NCBI RefSeq assembly: GCF_002646595.1
Contig: NZ_PDUD01000053.1
Span: 1-64,000 of the forward strand
Reading direction: 5' to 3'
Source: Flavilitoribacter nigricans DSM 23189 = NBRC 102662
Lineage (GTDB): Bacteria; Bacteroidota; Bacteroidia; Chitinophagales; Saprospiraceae
Length of the DNA stretch: 64,000 nucleotides
The notes below the pieces were generated by a model. That model made no database searches, had not been told where the DNA came from, and was given only the letters and a program-made list of their open reading frames with translations. The translations under genes and the position numbers were made by a program. Positions 25,501 through 32,743 of the stretch are shown piece after piece. Every line of letters starts with the position of its first letter. Positions within the stretch are counted from its first letter, which is position 1.

Positions 25501-26927
25501 ATCACGCCGGGTCCCAGTTTATCCGGGAAAACGCCACTGACGTTGATCTCCGACGTCCGGGTCCCCATCCAGAGGGAGAAGGTCCCGGGTGTACTGATCT
25601 CTTCCGTACTTCGGAAAAAGGGTGGCGGAGCAGAATTGACGGGACTGGTCCCCTGCAATTGGGTCGATTCCCCAACGCAGAGCGCCACATCCGTTTCCAG
25701 ATTGGGTGGCGGCAGTAGTTTCCCATCGTCAATATATATCGTATAGGTCTTTCGCGTACACTGGCTGATCCGCACGTCAAAAGTGATCGATTCCCGGTTT
25801 TCCACCAGGCCGTCGTCGATGGCTTGCACCGGTACGACCAAGACGGTATCTCCCGCCGGCATAACCAGATCGGTAGGGATCGTTTCGTAGTCGCGTCCGT
25901 TTTCGGCCGTACCGCCGATGATGTAGTCCAGTTCCAGATCTTCATCCAGCGGATCGGGGATCGTGAAAGTCACTGCCCCCGCCTGGCAACCTTCGGCGAT
26001 CGCACCGTCAATAGTGACCGCGGTAGCTTCCGCCTGCACGGTACCGGTACCGAAACTCTTAGCTTCCAGGAATACCCCGGAATCGAAGTTGGAGTCCCCG
26101 AGGTCGGCGATCACCAGCTTGATGGTGTATTCCTCACAGGGGATTACCTGCGCCTGGGCGGTGAAGACCGTGGTGGAACCGTCGTATACGGGAAAATCGG
26201 AAGAGCCTTCGTTACTGATGTAATACTCGGAGTAGGCCAGCGATCCGTTATCTCCCTGACAGTTAATGATGTTGGCGTTATTGGTACCGATCGTCCCGGG
26301 GTTTACATTGTTGATGGTCACCGGGCGGTTCGTACCGGGGATCAGGGCAATGTTCGCCGCGTTATTCTGATAGGGACCGTTGATACCGGGTCCGGAGATA
26401 AAAAACCCGAAGATATCGTTGTAGGGGCTACAAACGAATTCGGGGTATTCTTCCGAAGCAAAGGTATAGCGGAAACGAAGCGTATCGGCCACCGGCACGA
26501 AGGTAATGGTATACCGTACGATGTCGTAGATCTCGTTATCGCCCGCGATCGCCTTCAGATCCGGATCGTTGGTGAGCGGACTGTCGTTGTTCACCGAAGC
26601 TTTCGTACTGCCCGGAGCATTGACCCCTACTCTACTGACGTTATCCGGGTCGGTCACCGCCAGACCGGTCGTCATGACCACACCGCGGTCCAGCCCAACC
26701 TGGGTGGCACCGCTTTTAAAATAGGCTACGGATGCAGGGTCCCCTTCAAAAGTAATATTTGTCACTTCCACCCCGTCACCGAGGAATACGTTACTGATCA
26801 GGTTAATGGGAGTGAACGGTACGTTGTTATCCACTTCGATCTGCTGAGCGTGTAGTTCACCGGAGATCAACAGGAACAAAGCGCTACCCAGGAGGGAAAA
26901 GAACCACTTTTGGTAGTTGTTTCTCAT
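22560..26927 (-). CDS. T9SS type B secreted protein: choice-of-anchor L, Calx-beta, P-domain and SprB repeats
   Basis: Started at the ATG at 26927, this is 1,455 residues with a signal peptide ending ELHAQQ. Visible in order: a choice-of-anchor L domain (about 25-275, FRYTFASEEYPEFVCSPYNDIFGFF), a Calx-beta-like segment (about 290-390), a proprotein-convertase P-like domain (about 440-600), a fibronectin-III-like stretch, then seven SprB-type repeats of about 75 residues with TGGxxPYxYxW and GxYxVTVTDxxGC cores. It ends in a gliding-motility C-terminal domain (FTPNGDGNND, IFDRWGELL, GVYLWQIEV), the T9SS type B sorting tail. It is probably a surface adhesin. The upstream 20-codon extension is rejected because it precedes the signal peptide. 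Confidence 0.85.
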   Translation of the reverse strand: MRNNYQKWFFSLLGSALFLLISGELHAQQIEVDNNVPFTPINLISNVFLGDGVEVTNITFEGDPASVAYFKSGATQVGLDRGVVMTTGLAVTDPDNVSRVGVNAPGSTKASVNNDSPLTNDPDLKAIAGDNEIYDIVRYTITFVPVADTLRFRYTFASEEYPEFVCSPYNDIFGFFISGPGINGPYQNNAANIALIPGTNRPVTINNVNPGTIGTNNANIINCQGDNGSLAYSEYYISNEGSSDFPVYDGSTTVFTAQAQVIPCEEYTIKLVIADLGDSNFDSGVFLEAKSFGTGTVQAEATAVTIDGAIAEGCQAGAVTFTIPDPLDEDLELDYIIGGTAENGRDYETIPTDLVMPAGDTVLVVPVQAIDDGLVENRESITFDVRISQCTRKTYTIYIDDGKLLPPPNLETDVALCVGESTQLQGTSPVNSAPPPFFRSTEEISTPGTFSLWMGTRTSEINVSGVFPDKLGPGVIRSVCIENFEHRWIDDMDFYLIGPDGQYLELTTDNGGDGGNGNGFDYYTNTCFTPTATQRINAPGPFAPPSAVPFTGEWLPEGNWEDFWGNGNNNTNGTYQLLFRDDSFGNAGTLYSWSITFESIYGITYEWSPAAGLSCADCPNPTVQPTVSTDYTFTIRDSYGCEIINDVSVSVPDESSQPDLTCQTVTGSSITVGWLPVPDYDNYEVSVNGGNWTPIGNMTEYTVDNLGFSQTVDFQVRAIGVDCPGIPASLSCTTPDCPTPTASLATTDATCASLADGSVQFTILTGDAPFSYEMMGQTNTTGTFTGLAPGRYSVLVYDVNDCPAIYGFTINALDEVEVVLTIDQEVSCGVNNDGRVIASATGGGGNYSYLWSDGQTTATASGLAAGTYQLSVTSAIGCMQVAEIVLEPPTDMEVSLMATETRCGVPENGTVSLSISDGVPPYTFVWGHDANETSMDLTGMGPGIYEVTVTDSEGCSLIRSAEVMEAEGITLVIDTVSVSCAGGSDGQISVSATGGEGQYEYVWSVAGAGNNAQVSGLPRGTYSVTVTDEFGCTTNSSIVLDELPPLTIDRDFTSALCAGNNSGYIDLKITGGTAPYTFSWNTGASSEDLNNLAAGNYQVTVTDANGCTATDAMAIAEAQPIQASVMVDDVFCNGEATGSVLVNPTSGQPPYVYNWSNGTTDANLSDVVAGTYTLTITDASGCENSFTATVNEPEALTAALATEDISCAGGQDGRIGVTAAGGVPAYSYSLNGNEFKSGTAFIGLTAGDYQVQVRDGNGCVTNLIPATIIEPAPLVVDLGENINVEYGDTLILDSLLITGGTGPTFAYTWTPADSSMLSCVNCLNPTVIVKEQTSFKLLVRDENGCVADDVITIFVNKNNPVMVPTGFTPNGDGNNDLLHVHGKENGTTVRVFRIFDRWGELLHEEHDFDLNDRGHGWDGTFRGQPMNSGVYLWQIEVEYPDGMRQVMSGSTTLIR

Positions 26928-27095
26928 AAGGATGATTTTCAATTTTTTGGAGTAAAAGCCTCTCGCCGTACAGGGATTGAACCCCATATTTATCGATTTT
27001 ATCTAAAAAATATATGGTTTCATCAGCCGTAAGTCTACTTTGCGTGTTCAAGTATAAACTCCAAGCTTTAATTTTTTAGAGACAAACGCATTTTA

Positions 27096-28871
27096 ATGAA
27101 ACAATTCTTCAAGTTCCTCTTTGCTTCATGTTTGGGTACCATCGTTGCGTTGGTGGTGCTTTCTTTGGTCAGTATCGGCATTATCAGCACCCTGGCCAGC
27201 CAGGCTGATCAAGTCAAGCCAATTGGAGCCAATTCGGTGTTGCATCTGAAACTCAATCAGGTGCTGCCTGAACTTACGAACAATGCTGAGATTGATCCCT
27301 TTGATCTGGAAAACCAGAAAGTATTGGGTATTTCCGACATCACCTATGCCATAGATCAGGCGGCCCAAGACGATCGTATCCAAGGGATCTTTATTGAAGT
27401 AGATATGTTGCCCGCCGGCTTTGCCTCTGCCGGCGTATTGCGCGAAGCGCTGGACCAATTTAAGGCCAAAAGTGGAAAATTCATAATAGCTTACTCCAAA
27501 TATTATACGCAGGGAGCCTATTACTTGTCTTCCGTTGCCGACGAAATTTATGTCCATCCCGTGGGAGTCGTTGATTTTAGAGGGTTTGGGGTACAGATCC
27601 CCTTCCTCAAAAATCTGCTGGACAAGTTGGGTGTTAAAATGCAAGTTTTTTACGCCGGCAAATTCAAAAGTGCTACGGAACCATACCGCCGCACGGATAT
27701 GTCCCCCGAAAATAAGGAACAATTACGAGAATACATTAATGCATTCTACGATAAATTACTTAACGACATAAGTGCTTCCCGTAATATATCAAAATCGGAA
27801 TTACACCGGATTGCGGATAATTATCTGGCCGGAGACGTCCAAAATGCCCGCGAACTGGGTATTGTTGACTTCGTCGGCTACCGGGAAGACGCCCTGGCCA
27901 GCATGCGTGTGAAGCTGGGTCTGGAGGAAGATGCCAAGATCAAAACGGTCAGCCTGCTGGAAGTTTTCAACAATCATCCGCGCCGGGTAGACCTCAGCAT
28001 CAAAAATAAGATCGCCGTTATTTACGCCGAAGGTAATATCGTAGACGGCGACGGTGGACTGGGTGCCGTGGGCGACGATAAATACGTTAAGATCATCAAC
28101 GAACTGGCGGAAGACGACCGCGTGAAAGCGGTGGTACTGCGCGTCAACTCTCCGGGCGGAAGCGCCATGGCCTCCGAAAGCATTTGGGAGGCCCTGACCC
28201 GCCTCAAGGAAGCCGGCAAGCCGCTGGTCGTCTCCATGGGCGATTACGCTGCCTCCGGCGGATACTATATTTCCAGCCCCGCGGACAGCATCTTCACCCA
28301 GGATGCGACGCTTACCGGCTCCATCGGGGTTTTCAGTGTCATACCGAGTATACAGGGTCTGATGAACGATAAACTGGGCGTCACTTTCGATTCCGTTAAA
28401 ACCGGTCATTTTGCTACGGGTATCGGAATTATCAATCCGCTGGACGAAAGGGAAAGCCGCTTTATGCAGGCCCGTACCAACGAACTGTACCGCCTGTTCA
28501 AAACCCGGGTTTCGGAAGGCCGGGGCATCAGTCCGGAGCAGGTAGAAGAAATAGCCCAGGGTCGCGTCTGGGTCGGTCAGAAGGCTGTAGAGCTGAAACT
28601 GGCCGACAAGGTGGGTACGCTCGATGACGCCATTGCCAGTGCGGCACGTCTGGCCGATATTGAAGATGATTTCCGGCTGAGCAGTTATCCGGTAGTCAAA
28701 GAACCACTGATCGAATTTATTGAAAGCTTCCTGGGGGATGAACAGGTGCGCCACAATTATATCGCAAAATCCAAGCTGGAAGACCTGTATCCCTACTACG
28801 AATACTTTGAAGAATTGAAAAATGCAGAAGGCCCGCAGGCGAGGTTACCTTTCCTGATGCCCTTCGAATAA
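27096..28871 (+). CDS. sppA: Signal peptide peptidase SppA, 67K type
   Basis: This 591-residue protein has an N-terminal membrane anchor (about 5-35) and two S49 domains, the tandem layout of 67K SppA. The Ser/Lys dyad is present: Lys191 in GKFKSATEPYRR (equivalent of E. coli Lys209) and Ser387 in GDYAASGGYYIS. It degrades leftover signal peptides in the inner membrane. It stands between the leftward SprB protein gene and a GT39-like gene on the same strand. Confidence 0.95.
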   Translation: MKQFFKFLFASCLGTIVALVVLSLVSIGIISTLASQADQVKPIGANSVLHLKLNQVLPELTNNAEIDPFDLENQKVLGISDITYAIDQAAQDDRIQGIFIEVDMLPAGFASAGVLREALDQFKAKSGKFIIAYSKYYTQGAYYLSSVADEIYVHPVGVVDFRGFGVQIPFLKNLLDKLGVKMQVFYAGKFKSATEPYRRTDMSPENKEQLREYINAFYDKLLNDISASRNISKSELHRIADNYLAGDVQNARELGIVDFVGYREDALASMRVKLGLEEDAKIKTVSLLEVFNNHPRRVDLSIKNKIAVIYAEGNIVDGDGGLGAVGDDKYVKIINELAEDDRVKAVVLRVNSPGGSAMASESIWEALTRLKEAGKPLVVSMGDYAASGGYYISSPADSIFTQDATLTGSIGVFSVIPSIQGLMNDKLGVTFDSVKTGHFATGIGIINPLDERESRFMQARTNELYRLFKTRVSEGRGISPEQVEEIAQGRVWVGQKAVELKLADKVGTLDDAIASAARLADIEDDFRLSSYPVVKEPLIEFIESFLGDEQVRHNYIAKSKLEDLYPYYEYFEELKNAEGPQARLPFLMPFE

Positions 28872-29005
28872 GCACCCTTCGCCGGTGGTCAGCAGCCCGA
28901 ATCAGGTGGGCGTTATCCGATAATGCAGGAATGTATTATGTTTGTTCCTAAAATCGGACCGGTTCCGCCAGCTGACCACCGGCTATCCTGCAAAACTATC
29001 GGGCA

Positions 29006-30565
29006 TTGGCACCTTCTTCTTACCAACGAATTACTTTCGGGCTTTCCCGCGCCAGGGATCTACTCTGGCCAGCGGTGCTTTTTCTGGGCCTGCTGCTCCG
29101 TTTGGTGGTCTATTTGCAGAATCGCTCGTTATTTCTGGATGAGGCAAACCTGGCCCGCAATATCGCCGAGATATCTTTAGCCGACTGTTTTGCCCCGCTT
29201 CGCTACCAGCAGTACGCTCCTCCCCTCTTTCTCGTATTGGAAAAGATCAATTTTCTACTTGCCGGCGCTTCGGAGTACAGCCTACGGTTCTGGCCGTTGA
29301 TCATGGGTGGGCTGGCGCTGCTCATCCTGTACGACCTCCTGCGGCAGTTGAGTGAAAAAAGCTGGGCCGGCCTGTTCGTCTTCTATCTGTTTGCCTGCTC
29401 CCAGGTATTTATCCGCTACAGCGCCGAATTAAAACAGTACAGTACGGATATGGCGGTTACATCGACTCTGGTCTGGCTCGCCTTGCGGTACCGTCCGACG
29501 ACCGGAAAGCGGATCGCGTTGTGGATCCTGGCCGGCAGTCTGGCCATCTGGCTGAGTATGCCTTCGGTGTTCGTACTGACCGGTGTCGGTCTATATTTCG
29601 GATACCTAGGCCTGAAAGATCAACAAAATATACCCGTTGCTGCGCTCTTGCTGATCGGGACGATCTGGCTGCTTAATTTCGGGCTGTATTTCTGGCTGAT
29701 CCTGGCCAATGACCTGCAAAAGCCGGACCTCCTGTCTTACCATCAGCCCTATTTCTGGCCGTTGCTGCCAACCAGCGGTGCCGACTGGGCACGCCTTTCC
29801 GGTCTGGCACAATCCCTGTTGGGCACCCTGAGCGGTCATACTTTTCCCGCGATCGTACTCAGCCTGAGCGGACTGGTAGCCGGCACCATTTACCTCGGAA
29901 AAAAGCGACCGGCCCTACTATGGCTGCTGATCGGTCCGATCGTCGCCTGTCTGATCGCCTCCGGACTGGGGCGATACTCCCTGATCGAACGGCTCACTTT
30001 ATTCTTAATGCCGTTGCCGGGGGTACTGCTTGCCTTTGGGCTGAACTTTCTCGTGCAGTATGTGGGTCGATGGGGTCAACTGGTTCTTTTAATTTTTGGG
30101 CTTTTGATTCTGCCGCTACGCAAAGGCCCCGAATATCTGGTGTACCCCTTCCGTTACGAGGAGATGCGATCGCTATTAGCCGAGCTCCGGGAGCAGCTCC
30201 GGGCCGGCGATCTGCTGTGGATCGATCTGTACGCCTATCCGGCATTTTACTGGTATACGCAACATGCCCCCGAGGCGGCGTCGCTTCGTCCGGAGCAGAT
30301 CTCCGGATCGGTCGTCCATCAGTGGGACGGTGATCCGTGGGAAGAGCTCAGCGGGCAGATAACAGCCGACGGCCGGGTCTGGATGATCTTTTCGCACCTG
30401 GTATCGGATCGGAACCGCCGGGAAATGCGGGAAGATCTGGAGTCCGTGAGCGCTCAGCTCGGACCGGTAGAGCGGGAAATACGACAAACGGGAGTGGCCG
30501 CTTTTGGGTTTGCGGAAGAGCGCCCGGCGACACCGGAGCACCAAAGTCCTGATCGCACACACTAA
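29006..30565 (+). CDS. GT39/ArnT-like polytopic membrane glycosyltransferase
   Basis: This 519-residue protein has about 11-12 hydrophobic segments. In the first periplasmic loop, FLDEANLARNI carries the acidic motif typical of GT-C fold mannosyl/arabinosyltransferases, and a soluble C-terminal domain follows (about 380-519). Such enzymes use polyprenyl-linked sugars to glycosylate lipids or proteins on the outer face of the membrane. The frame begins at a TTG at 29006; no good in-frame ATG exists near the first helix, so the start is uncertain. Acceptor and donor unknown. Confidence 0.7.
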   Translation: MAPSSYQRITFGLSRARDLLWPAVLFLGLLLRLVVYLQNRSLFLDEANLARNIAEISLADCFAPLRYQQYAPPLFLVLEKINFLLAGASEYSLRFWPLIMGGLALLILYDLLRQLSEKSWAGLFVFYLFACSQVFIRYSAELKQYSTDMAVTSTLVWLALRYRPTTGKRIALWILAGSLAIWLSMPSVFVLTGVGLYFGYLGLKDQQNIPVAALLLIGTIWLLNFGLYFWLILANDLQKPDLLSYHQPYFWPLLPTSGADWARLSGLAQSLLGTLSGHTFPAIVLSLSGLVAGTIYLGKKRPALLWLLIGPIVACLIASGLGRYSLIERLTLFLMPLPGVLLAFGLNFLVQYVGRWGQLVLLIFGLLILPLRKGPEYLVYPFRYEEMRSLLAELREQLRAGDLLWIDLYAYPAFYWYTQHAPEAASLRPEQISGSVVHQWDGDPWEELSGQITADGRVWMIFSHLVSDRNRREMREDLESVSAQLGPVEREIRQTGVAAFGFAEERPATPEHQSPDRTH

Positions 30566-30628
30566 GTCGATTAACAAGTCGTTAACAATAATTGAAATCG
30601 CATTAACAGCGAATTCATGAGCTTTCCT

Positions 30629-30636
30629 TAATTTTG
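30629..30636 (+). promoter_or_regulatory. -7 element of the DUF1573 lipoprotein gene
   Basis: TAATTTTG matches TAnnTTTG, 50 bases before the ATG at 30687. No TTG stands at the ideal distance. Confidence 0.4.
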
Positions 30637-30686
30637 TACTCGTTAAACACGCAAAATAATTTTTGATAACCAAAATAGCAATTGAC

Positions 30687-31220
30687 ATGCTAAAGCAATT
30701 TCACACTGCTCTTCTTGCAGTATTGGTATTAGGATTTTTGTCTAGCTGCCAGAGTGCGAATAATGACGTGCGCGATGCTGCCCGTAACAATATTGAGAGC
30801 ACAGCTCCTTCTGTAACTCCACCAGCATCTCCTGCAGCTGCAGCCAACACTCCTCCTGCCCCAACGGGCCCAACTACGACCATGAGCTTTGAAGAGCTGA
30901 CTTTCGACTTCGGTACTGTTACTGAAGGAGAGAAAGTTTCTCACACCTATTCCTTCACCAATACCGGTAACGAACCACTGGTACTGAGTGACGCTAAAGG
31001 TAGCTGCGGTTGTACGGTACCAGTTTGGCCACGTGAGCCGATCGCACCGGGCGCCACCAGCGAAATTACCGTTGAGTTCAACTCAAAAGGTAAGAAAGGA
31101 CAACGTAACCAAAAAGTAACCATCACGGCTAACACCAACCCGCCTCAGACGTTCCTGTCTCTGACCGGTACGGTAAATCCGGCTGATGGTGCTCAACCAA
31201 GCATCCAGGTTACTCAGTAA
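30687..31220 (+). CDS. DUF1573 domain lipoprotein
   Basis: The ATG at 30687 gives 177 residues with a clear lipobox (LGFLSSCQ). After an alanine/proline/threonine-rich linker (about 40-65) comes one DUF1573 domain: LTFDFGTVTEGEKVSHTYSF, then GSCGCTVPVW and FNSKGKKGQRNQKV. The fold is an immunoglobulin-like/ASH-type beta sandwich common in Bacteroidota envelope proteins, function undefined. A strong terminator follows 50 bases after the stop, so the gene is a single unit. Confidence 0.85.
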   Translation: MLKQFHTALLAVLVLGFLSSCQSANNDVRDAARNNIESTAPSVTPPASPAAAANTPPAPTGPTTTMSFEELTFDFGTVTEGEKVSHTYSFTNTGNEPLVLSDAKGSCGCTVPVWPREPIAPGATSEITVEFNSKGKKGQRNQKVTITANTNPPQTFLSLTGTVNPADGAQPSIQVTQ

Positions 31221-31269
31221 TCGACGAAATTGAACAGAACCGATCTTTTCGGTTTGTGAACATAAAGGA

Positions 31270-31303
31270 AAGGCGGTCTCTTCGGAGGCGGCCTTTTCTT
31301 TTT
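31270..31303 (+). terminator. Rho-independent terminator with UUCG tetraloop
   Basis: AAGGC pairs with GCCTT (31270-31274/31291-31295) and inner GTCTC pairs with GAGGC around a TTCG loop (31276-31289), followed by TTCTTTTT. It ends the DUF1573 transcript. Confidence 0.75.
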
Positions 31304-31340
31304 GGGTGGTCTGCCTAAACTACCTACGCGGCAAATTTGT

Positions 31341-31456
31341 TAGATTTGGGCCCTGATAGCCGGGCCAAAAGCGGACGCTGCCCATGGACCAGGCGGGGTG
31401 CAACTGAGGGCGGTTCCCGCTACGACCCGACACTAACAGCACAAAAGGTTATTGCA
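31341..31456 (+). promoter_or_regulatory. -7 element and GC-rich leader of the UbiA gene
   Basis: TAGATTTG (31341-31348) matches TAnnTTTG. About 108 bases of GC-rich leader follow before the ATG, including a GCGGTTCCCGC hairpin (about 31410-31421) and several GGGCC/GGCCC blocks able to pair. The leader is open in frame with the gene but does not look like protein. No known riboswitch is recognised. Confidence 0.35.
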
Positions 31457-32320
31457 ATGAAAAACTACTTTTCCCTGATCAAATTCAGCCACACGATCTT
31501 CGCATTGCCGTTCGCCATGCTGGGTTTTTTCCTCGGTACGCTGGAGACCGGTACGGGACTGAACGGGCGTTTGCTCCTACTGGTACTGGGCTGCATGGTG
31601 TTTGCCCGCAGCGCTGCGATGGCCTTCAATCGCTATCTGGACCGGGATATCGACGAGGCTAATCCGCGGACGATAACACGGGAGATCCCGGCCGGCAAGA
31701 TCAGTCCCCGGTCCGCGCTGATCTTTGTGATCGTCACCAGCCTGCTCTTCATTGCCTGTACCTGGATGATCAATCCACTGTGCTTTTACCTTTCCCCCGT
31801 GGCCCTGCTGGTGATCCTCGGTTACAGTTATACCAAGCGCTTTACCTTTCTGTGCCACTTCGTGCTGGGCCTGGGTTTGGCGCTGGCGCCGATCGGTGCT
31901 TACCTGGCGGTAGGCGGTAAATTTGACCTGATCCCGATCCTGTATTCCGTAGCCGTGTTGCTGTGGGTTTCCGGTTTTGATATCATCTATGCGCTCCAGG
32001 ATGAAGACTTTGACAAATCCATGTCCCTGAATTCCATACCGGTAAGTCTGGGCAAGCGTGGCGGACTTTTGCTTTCGTCCATTCTCCACGTGGTCTGTGC
32101 GGGCATCATTCTGTTGGCCAGCTGGTTGCTGAGCCAGGTTTATCCATCTTTCGGATGGCTGCACTGGGGGGCTGCAGTGATCTTCGTCAGTTTATTGTTT
32201 TACCAGCACACCCTGGTAAAGCCCAACGATCTGAGTAAGATCAATTTGGCATTTTTCACAACTAACGGAGTGGCCAGCCTTATTTTTGGCACACTCGTTA
32301 TTTTGGATATATTTGTATAA
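31457..32320 (+). CDS. UbiA-family polyprenyltransferase (possibly MqnP-type)
   Basis: The ATG at 31457 gives 287 residues with about eight hydrophobic helices. The first magnesium-diphosphate site is NRYLDRDID (Asn58, Asp62, Asp66) and the second is DIIYALQDEDFD. These membrane enzymes attach a polyprenyl chain to an aromatic acceptor. Bacteroidota make menaquinone, so a role in that pathway (MenA- or MqnP-like step) is more likely than ubiquinone, despite the usual 4-hydroxybenzoate label. No other quinone gene is nearby to decide. Confidence 0.8.
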   Translation: MKNYFSLIKFSHTIFALPFAMLGFFLGTLETGTGLNGRLLLLVLGCMVFARSAAMAFNRYLDRDIDEANPRTITREIPAGKISPRSALIFVIVTSLLFIACTWMINPLCFYLSPVALLVILGYSYTKRFTFLCHFVLGLGLALAPIGAYLAVGGKFDLIPILYSVAVLLWVSGFDIIYALQDEDFDKSMSLNSIPVSLGKRGGLLLSSILHVVCAGIILLASWLLSQVYPSFGWLHWGAAVIFVSLLFYQHTLVKPNDLSKINLAFFTTNGVASLIFGTLVILDIFV

Positions 32321-32743
32321 ATTTACCCCATATCTACTTTTCCTCCATATATTTTTCTGGTGTTTTTAGAAACCTAGCGGGCTATTTCCCGTACAAGGGC
32401 AATAGCAGCTTTATCCATAAAACACATTATAGTCGCAATACCTAATACCTTTAGCAAGCAAATTTACGCTTAGAGGTGAGTACCAAGCACGTACTTCTTC
32501 CTCTTAAGTGTGGTTTGTATCAACTACTACGAATTAGTTGATAGCGCGAAATCATTAGATGGCAAGAGCGCTTCGTGTTCAATCGTTCCGGAGATGATTA
32601 CCAAAAAAACTCCGGTTCAGTGGATAAATGACGATCAGATTGCCTGTTGCCTGTCCCGCTACCTGCTCTTTTTTAGTTTTTGCACCAAACCCACTTCCGA
32701 TCAAAACATTACCTGGAGAACAACTACATAAGGGCTTACAGTC
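32321..32743. other. 423-bp intergenic region without a supported gene
   Basis: The region between the UbiA and PorE-like genes is AT-richer than its neighbours. A 73-codon open frame at 32510-32731 has an amino-acid make-up unlike a real protein (scattered cysteines, no start signal) and is not accepted. TAATACCTTTAG near 32442-32453 is a weak promoter-like match. The promoter of the downstream gene must lie here. Confidence 0.5.

Noticed and set aside
26955-26990. tRNA-like T-arm (GGGGTTCAATCCC on the minus strand)
   Set aside because: The stem pairs poorly beyond two or three bases, and no D-arm, anticodon arm or acceptor partner is found on either side.
28923-29180. 85-codon frame overlapping the start of the GT39-like gene
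   Set aside because: It reads the first transmembrane region of the real gene in another frame and gives a cysteine/tryptophan-rich nonsense product.
32510-32731. 73-codon plus-strand frame before the PorE-like gene
   Set aside because: No plausible start context, signal or domain; residue make-up is that of translated non-coding DNA.
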